NCBI RefSeq assembly: GCF_022668875.1
Contig: NZ_JAKGCR010000019.1
Coordinates: 16,234-80,233 of the forward strand
Origin: Domibacillus sp. PGB-M46
GTDB lineage: Bacteria; Bacillota; Bacilli; Bacillales; Domibacillaceae
DNA length: 64,000 bases
Direction of reading: 5' to 3'
Positions 61,539-64,000 of the stretch are shown here, in pieces. The number at the start of each line of letters is the position of its first letter. Position 1 is the stretch's first letter. The notes beneath the pieces were generated by a model that was given only the letters and a program-made list of their open reading frames with translations, was not told where the DNA came from and searched no databases. The position numbers and the translations under genes are program-made.

Positions 61539-61877
61539 ATGAGTGAAGACTTTACTATTCGAGAACAGGAGATATTGGGAAAAGTAGAAAAAATGATCGA
61601 GCATTCCATTGATAAACACATTAAAGAACTTTCGAATACTATTACTACCCAACTAACAAACGAAAATGGCAATGCTTCCATCAAACAAAGTGGTAACGGC
61701 ATCGTTTATGTGGACAATACGGGAATCGCTTATGCGTTTATTTTATTTTATCAACATTTTATGAAAGCAACGCATAATGAAGATGATGTAAAAGCACTTT
61801 TAGAAAAACTGGAAAAAATGATTGAAGGCAATAGAACTACATTTCAAGAATTTATTGCAGATTTCAAAAAAAGTTAG
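61539..61877 (+). CDS. Hypothetical protein with NGNASI motif
   Basis: 112 residues starting at ATG 61539 (AGGAGG 6-10 bases upstream). Charged helices (TIREQEILGKVEKMIEHSIDKHIKELSNTI) flank a beta-like stretch NENGNASIKQSGNGIVYVDNTG. The NGNASI motif recurs at the C-termini of the two Ala-rich proteins just downstream, so these three probably form a functional group. Family not recognised. Confidence 0.7.
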   Translation: MSEDFTIREQEILGKVEKMIEHSIDKHIKELSNTITTQLTNENGNASIKQSGNGIVYVDNTGIAYAFILFYQHFMKATHNEDDVKALLEKLEKMIEGNRTTFQEFIADFKKS

Positions 61878-61983
61878 TAGGTATAAACTGAAAAATGTAC
61901 TTTTTCCTTGAGAAATCTTAACTATACAATATTTTACTATTTTCATACTCTATATTAAGTAGATTGAAAGGAGGGAATTGTAT

Positions 61984-62277
61984 ATGGGAAATAGCAATGA
62001 TCAATTAGCGATTCTTATCGCCAAGTTGGAAGCCAAGCTGACAGCAGTAACAGAAGCAGCAGCAGCAGCAGAGGCAGCGGCGGAAGCAGCGGCAGAAGCA
62101 GCAGCAGCAGCAGAAGCGGCAGCAGAAGCAGCGGCGGAAGCAGCGGCAGCGGCAGCAGCAGAAGCAACATCAGAAGCAACAGCAGACTCAGTGGCAGAAG
62201 CAGCAGCTGACCAGGAATCCGATAACCGACTTAAAGTTGATATCCAGGTAAGAAACGGAAACGCTTCTGTTGAGTAA
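61984..62277 (+). CDS. Ala/Glu-rich coiled-coil repeat protein, copy 1
   Basis: 97 residues starting at ATG 61984 (GGAGGG 8 bases upstream; TTG 61978 less likely). N-terminus NDQLAILIAKLEAKLTAV, then about 45 residues of AEAAAEAAA repeats, then DQESDNRLKVDIQVRNGNASVE. The repeat would form one long alanine coiled coil or helix. Resembles low-complexity spore-surface proteins but no family recognised. Confidence 0.75.
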   Translation: MGNSNDQLAILIAKLEAKLTAVTEAAAAAEAAAEAAAEAAAAAEAAAEAAAEAAAAAAAEATSEATADSVAEAAADQESDNRLKVDIQVRNGNASVE

Positions 62278-62361
62278 TAATTGTTAATCTATCAACTAAA
62301 TTAAACTTAAACGGATGAAGGTTAACTTAATGATATGTAAAGTGAAAGGAGGGAATTGTAT

Positions 62362-62664
62362 ATGGGAAATGGTCTTGATCAATTAGCGATCCTTATCGCC
62401 AAGTTAGAAGCCAAGCTGACAGCAGTAGTAGAAGCAGCGGCAGCAGCAGAAGCAGCGGCGGAAGCAGCAGCAGAAGCAGCAGCAACAGCAGAAGCAGCAG
62501 CAGAAGCAGCGGCAGCAGCAGTAGCAGAAGCAACAGCAGAAGCAGCGGCAGATGCAACGTCAGATGCAGCGTCAGATGCAGCGGCAGCAGCTGACCAGGA
62601 ATCTGATAACCGACTTAACGTTGCCATCGATGTAAGAAATGGAAACTCTTCTATTGGAAAATAA
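62362..62664 (+). CDS. Ala/Glu-rich coiled-coil repeat protein, copy 2
   Basis: 100 residues, a tandem duplicate of the gene at 61984 with identical 5' region (GAAAGGAGGGAATTGTATAT), N-terminus GLDQLAILIAKLEAKLTAV, Ala-rich middle with different repeat count, and C-terminus DQESDNRLNVAIDVRNGNSSIGK. Different repeat lengths fit slippage in GCAGCA tracts. Confidence 0.75.
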   Translation: MGNGLDQLAILIAKLEAKLTAVVEAAAAAEAAAEAAAEAAATAEAAAEAAAAAVAEATAEAAADATSDAASDAAAAADQESDNRLNVAIDVRNGNSSIGK

Positions 62665-62699
62665 TTATGAATATTTTGATTAAACTCGGAGAACTTTAG

Positions 62700-62735
62700 A
62701 AAGCGCTACTCAACACGAGGGCGCTTTTTTTTGTG
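62700..62735 (+). terminator. Intrinsic terminator
   Basis: Stem AAAGCGC / GCGCTTT followed by TTTT, after the Ala-rich genes. Confidence 0.75.
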
Positions 62736-62847
62736 GACGGGCCTTTATGTTACATACAATGACTTGCCAGAAAGAATAAAACACCTTTTTTCATCTAAAA
62801 GTTAGAAAAAGAGGATGACAAAAATGTTTAAAAGAAAAAGAAACAGA

Positions 62848-63645
62848 CTAGACTCCAAATGCAACAAAAACTGTCGACTTTGTCGACAGCCGGAGCTCTG
62901 GATCAAATTCTAGAGCTTTTTGTTTACAGACTTTCCCGCTTGGATAGTCTGTAAACCCTTCTTCCAGCCGTTTTTTCAGGTTATATCTTACCGCTAATCG
63001 ATCTTCGGGGTGGATAAAGTTTATTACATGCGCTCCGACGAGTTCTTCTCTTGTGTAACCCAGCATTTCGGTGATTTTCGGATTTACATACCTGATAATT
63101 TCATCTTGAATTATATAAATACCGACCACCGATTCCTCTGTCAATCTCCGATAATGAGCTTCCGTTTCTATCAGGGCTGCCTGGGTTTTATTCAGTACAG
63201 TCATATCTTTGAGAACTGCATGCACCCCTACAGTTTGATTGCCCACAATAATAGGTATATTGGTGACCTTTACCTCAACGATTTCACCATCTTTACTGTA
63301 TATAGCAGTTTCATAAGCGGTTGATTTTCCTTTTTTGGTCGTTTCAAAATATGCTAAAGCCTTCTCTCGCTGAGTTGGCGTTATATACGGAGCGAAAGAC
63401 CGGTGCAGTACTTCTTCTTCTGTATAGCCGTAAAGCTCTATGGTTTTATTCGCACTTAAAAAGTTTCCTTCCAAATCAAACGTCATAATCAAACCTGGAT
63501 TCTGCTGATATAGAGACAGATAATGCTGCTCCTTTTTATTAAAATCCACTAGCGTTTTTTTCCACTTTTTCTGGATTCGTGCCTGAAGAAAAATAATAAG
63601 CAGCAGGATACAAATTACGGCAATCAGGCCAAGCATAAATTCCAT
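62848..63645 (-). CDS. Membrane-anchored tandem PAS protein without output domain
   Basis: 265 residues. An N-terminal helix (FMLGLIAVICILLLIIFLQA), a PAS domain (about 40-150, FDLEGNFLSANKTIELYGYTEEEVL, then a PAC-like KDMTVL) and a second PAS (about 160-255, IYIIQDEIIRYVNPKITEMLGYTREEL). No kinase, GGDEF or HTH follows. The last 30 residues are encoded by DNA with two hairpins (62894-62917, 62922-62955), so the original 3' part is probably lost. It could be a truncated sensor kinase or cyclase. Confidence 0.75.
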   Translation of the reverse strand: MEFMLGLIAVICILLLIIFLQARIQKKWKKTLVDFNKKEQHYLSLYQQNPGLIMTFDLEGNFLSANKTIELYGYTEEEVLHRSFAPYITPTQREKALAYFETTKKGKSTAYETAIYSKDGEIVEVKVTNIPIIVGNQTVGVHAVLKDMTVLNKTQAALIETEAHYRRLTEESVVGIYIIQDEIIRYVNPKITEMLGYTREELVGAHVINFIHPEDRLAVRYNLKKRLEEGFTDYPSGKVCKQKALEFDPELRLSTKSTVFVAFGV

Positions 63646-63839
63646 AGTGTACCTCCTCGAAAATCAAAAAAACAGGTTGGCCGCTCTTTCATTCATTCAT
63701 ATGCTTTAAGGTACTAAGAGACATCCATTGAACTACCACCCACTTACCTGACGGTTGAAGTGGGGGATTCCCGGGCAAGAGGATCTTCGACCCCCAGTAA
63801 TCAGGCTAACCCCGTATTCCAACGGTTTTATGACTAATC

Positions 63840-64000
63840 TTAAATAGACTGAAGTGAAAGAAGCCGAAGGGCTTCTTTTTTAATATTCAGGCTCGCATTC
63901 AGGTCCCGGTCGTGACGCACGCTGCAGGACGGGCATTCCCACACCCGGACAGCGAGACTTTTTACATCCTTATGCTGGTGGCCACACCCGGAACAGAGCT
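63840..64000 (-). CDS. tnpB: TnpB (IS200/IS605), C-terminal end, runs off the window
   Basis: Minus frame open from the window edge: LCSGCGHQHKDVKSLAVRVWECPSCSVRHDRDLNASLNIKKEALRL... to a stop at 63840-63842. Zn-ribbon CxxC pairs and the RuvC Asp in RHDRDLNA are intact, so this copy may be functional. The right end (63725-63790) with a CCACCCACTT / AAGTGGGGG hairpin is the family's transposon end and reRNA region. Confidence 0.85.
   Translation of the reverse strand, partial: LCSGCGHQHKDVKSLAVRVWECPSCSVRHDRDLNASLNIKKEALRLLSLQSI

Noticed and set aside
62379..62627. Antisense Ala/Ser-rich open frame
   Set aside because: Shadow of the GCA-repeat gene on the other strand.

Overview
The window looks like part of a large plasmid, or plasmid-derived region, of a low-GC, spore-forming Bacillaceae bacterium. 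Supporting signs are a Rep_3-type initiator flanked by iterons (about 57.9-59.9 kb), an alpha/beta-type small acid-soluble spore protein, strong AGGAGG ribosome binding sites with frequent GTG/TTG starts, and Bacillus-like regulators. No rRNA, tRNA or CRISPR was seen.

Layout. (1) 1-4.5 kb: redox and stress genes (SDR, MarR, TetR, FMN reductase, DsbA/SpxH-like protein, YdhR-like monooxygenase). (2) 4.5-6.3 kb: mostly non-coding, with three near-identical GC-rich terminators. (3) 6.3-13.5 kb: a persulfide/sulfane-sulfur detoxification region (DUF302, two rhodanese-metallo-beta-lactamase proteins, CstR-like repressor, DsrE, rhodanese and TusA proteins, TauE/SafE exporter) with repeated CstR-like operators. 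(4) 14.96-56.6 kb: about 42 kb in which single genes or small operons are separated by about 36 related recombination-site-like repeats. (5) 56.8-64 kb: PAP2 phosphatase, replication module, SASP, Ala-rich repeat proteins, an orphan PAS protein and tnpB remnants.

The main finding is region 4, which is organised like an integron cassette array. The long sites (A types, about 80 bp) have outer inverted arms close to AACTAAC / GTTAGTT, a mismatched inner stem and a central hairpin, which is the architecture of folded attC sites. A second set (C types, about 28 bp) are short palindromes made of two 11-bp arms around 6 bp. A third set (B types, about 100-145 bp) are hairpin-rich and end in the C-type right arm. 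All share TCAAC/GTTGA outer pentamers. Cargo is typical of cassettes: GNAT acetyltransferases, MFS exporters, SMI1/KNR4 proteins, small membrane proteins, enzymes and many decayed gene fragments. One cassette (gene plus its own A-type site) occurs twice in different contexts, one intact and one frameshifted. The only tyrosine recombinase is a compact XerC/D-like protein on the minus strand, and its gene lies between the left and right halves of an A-type site. An IS110-family element has inserted exactly into the left arm of another site, as IS1111-attC elements do in classical integrons.

Genes in regions 1 and 3 act together (persulfide sensing, sulfur transfer, oxidation, export). Array genes look functionally unrelated to one another except for small built-in operons, such as YheO-type regulator/RidA/threonine-synthase-like/asparaginase, MarR-MFS, MocR-MFS and MerR-aldo/keto reductase. 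Site calls were made by eye. Recombination activity and novelty are inferences.
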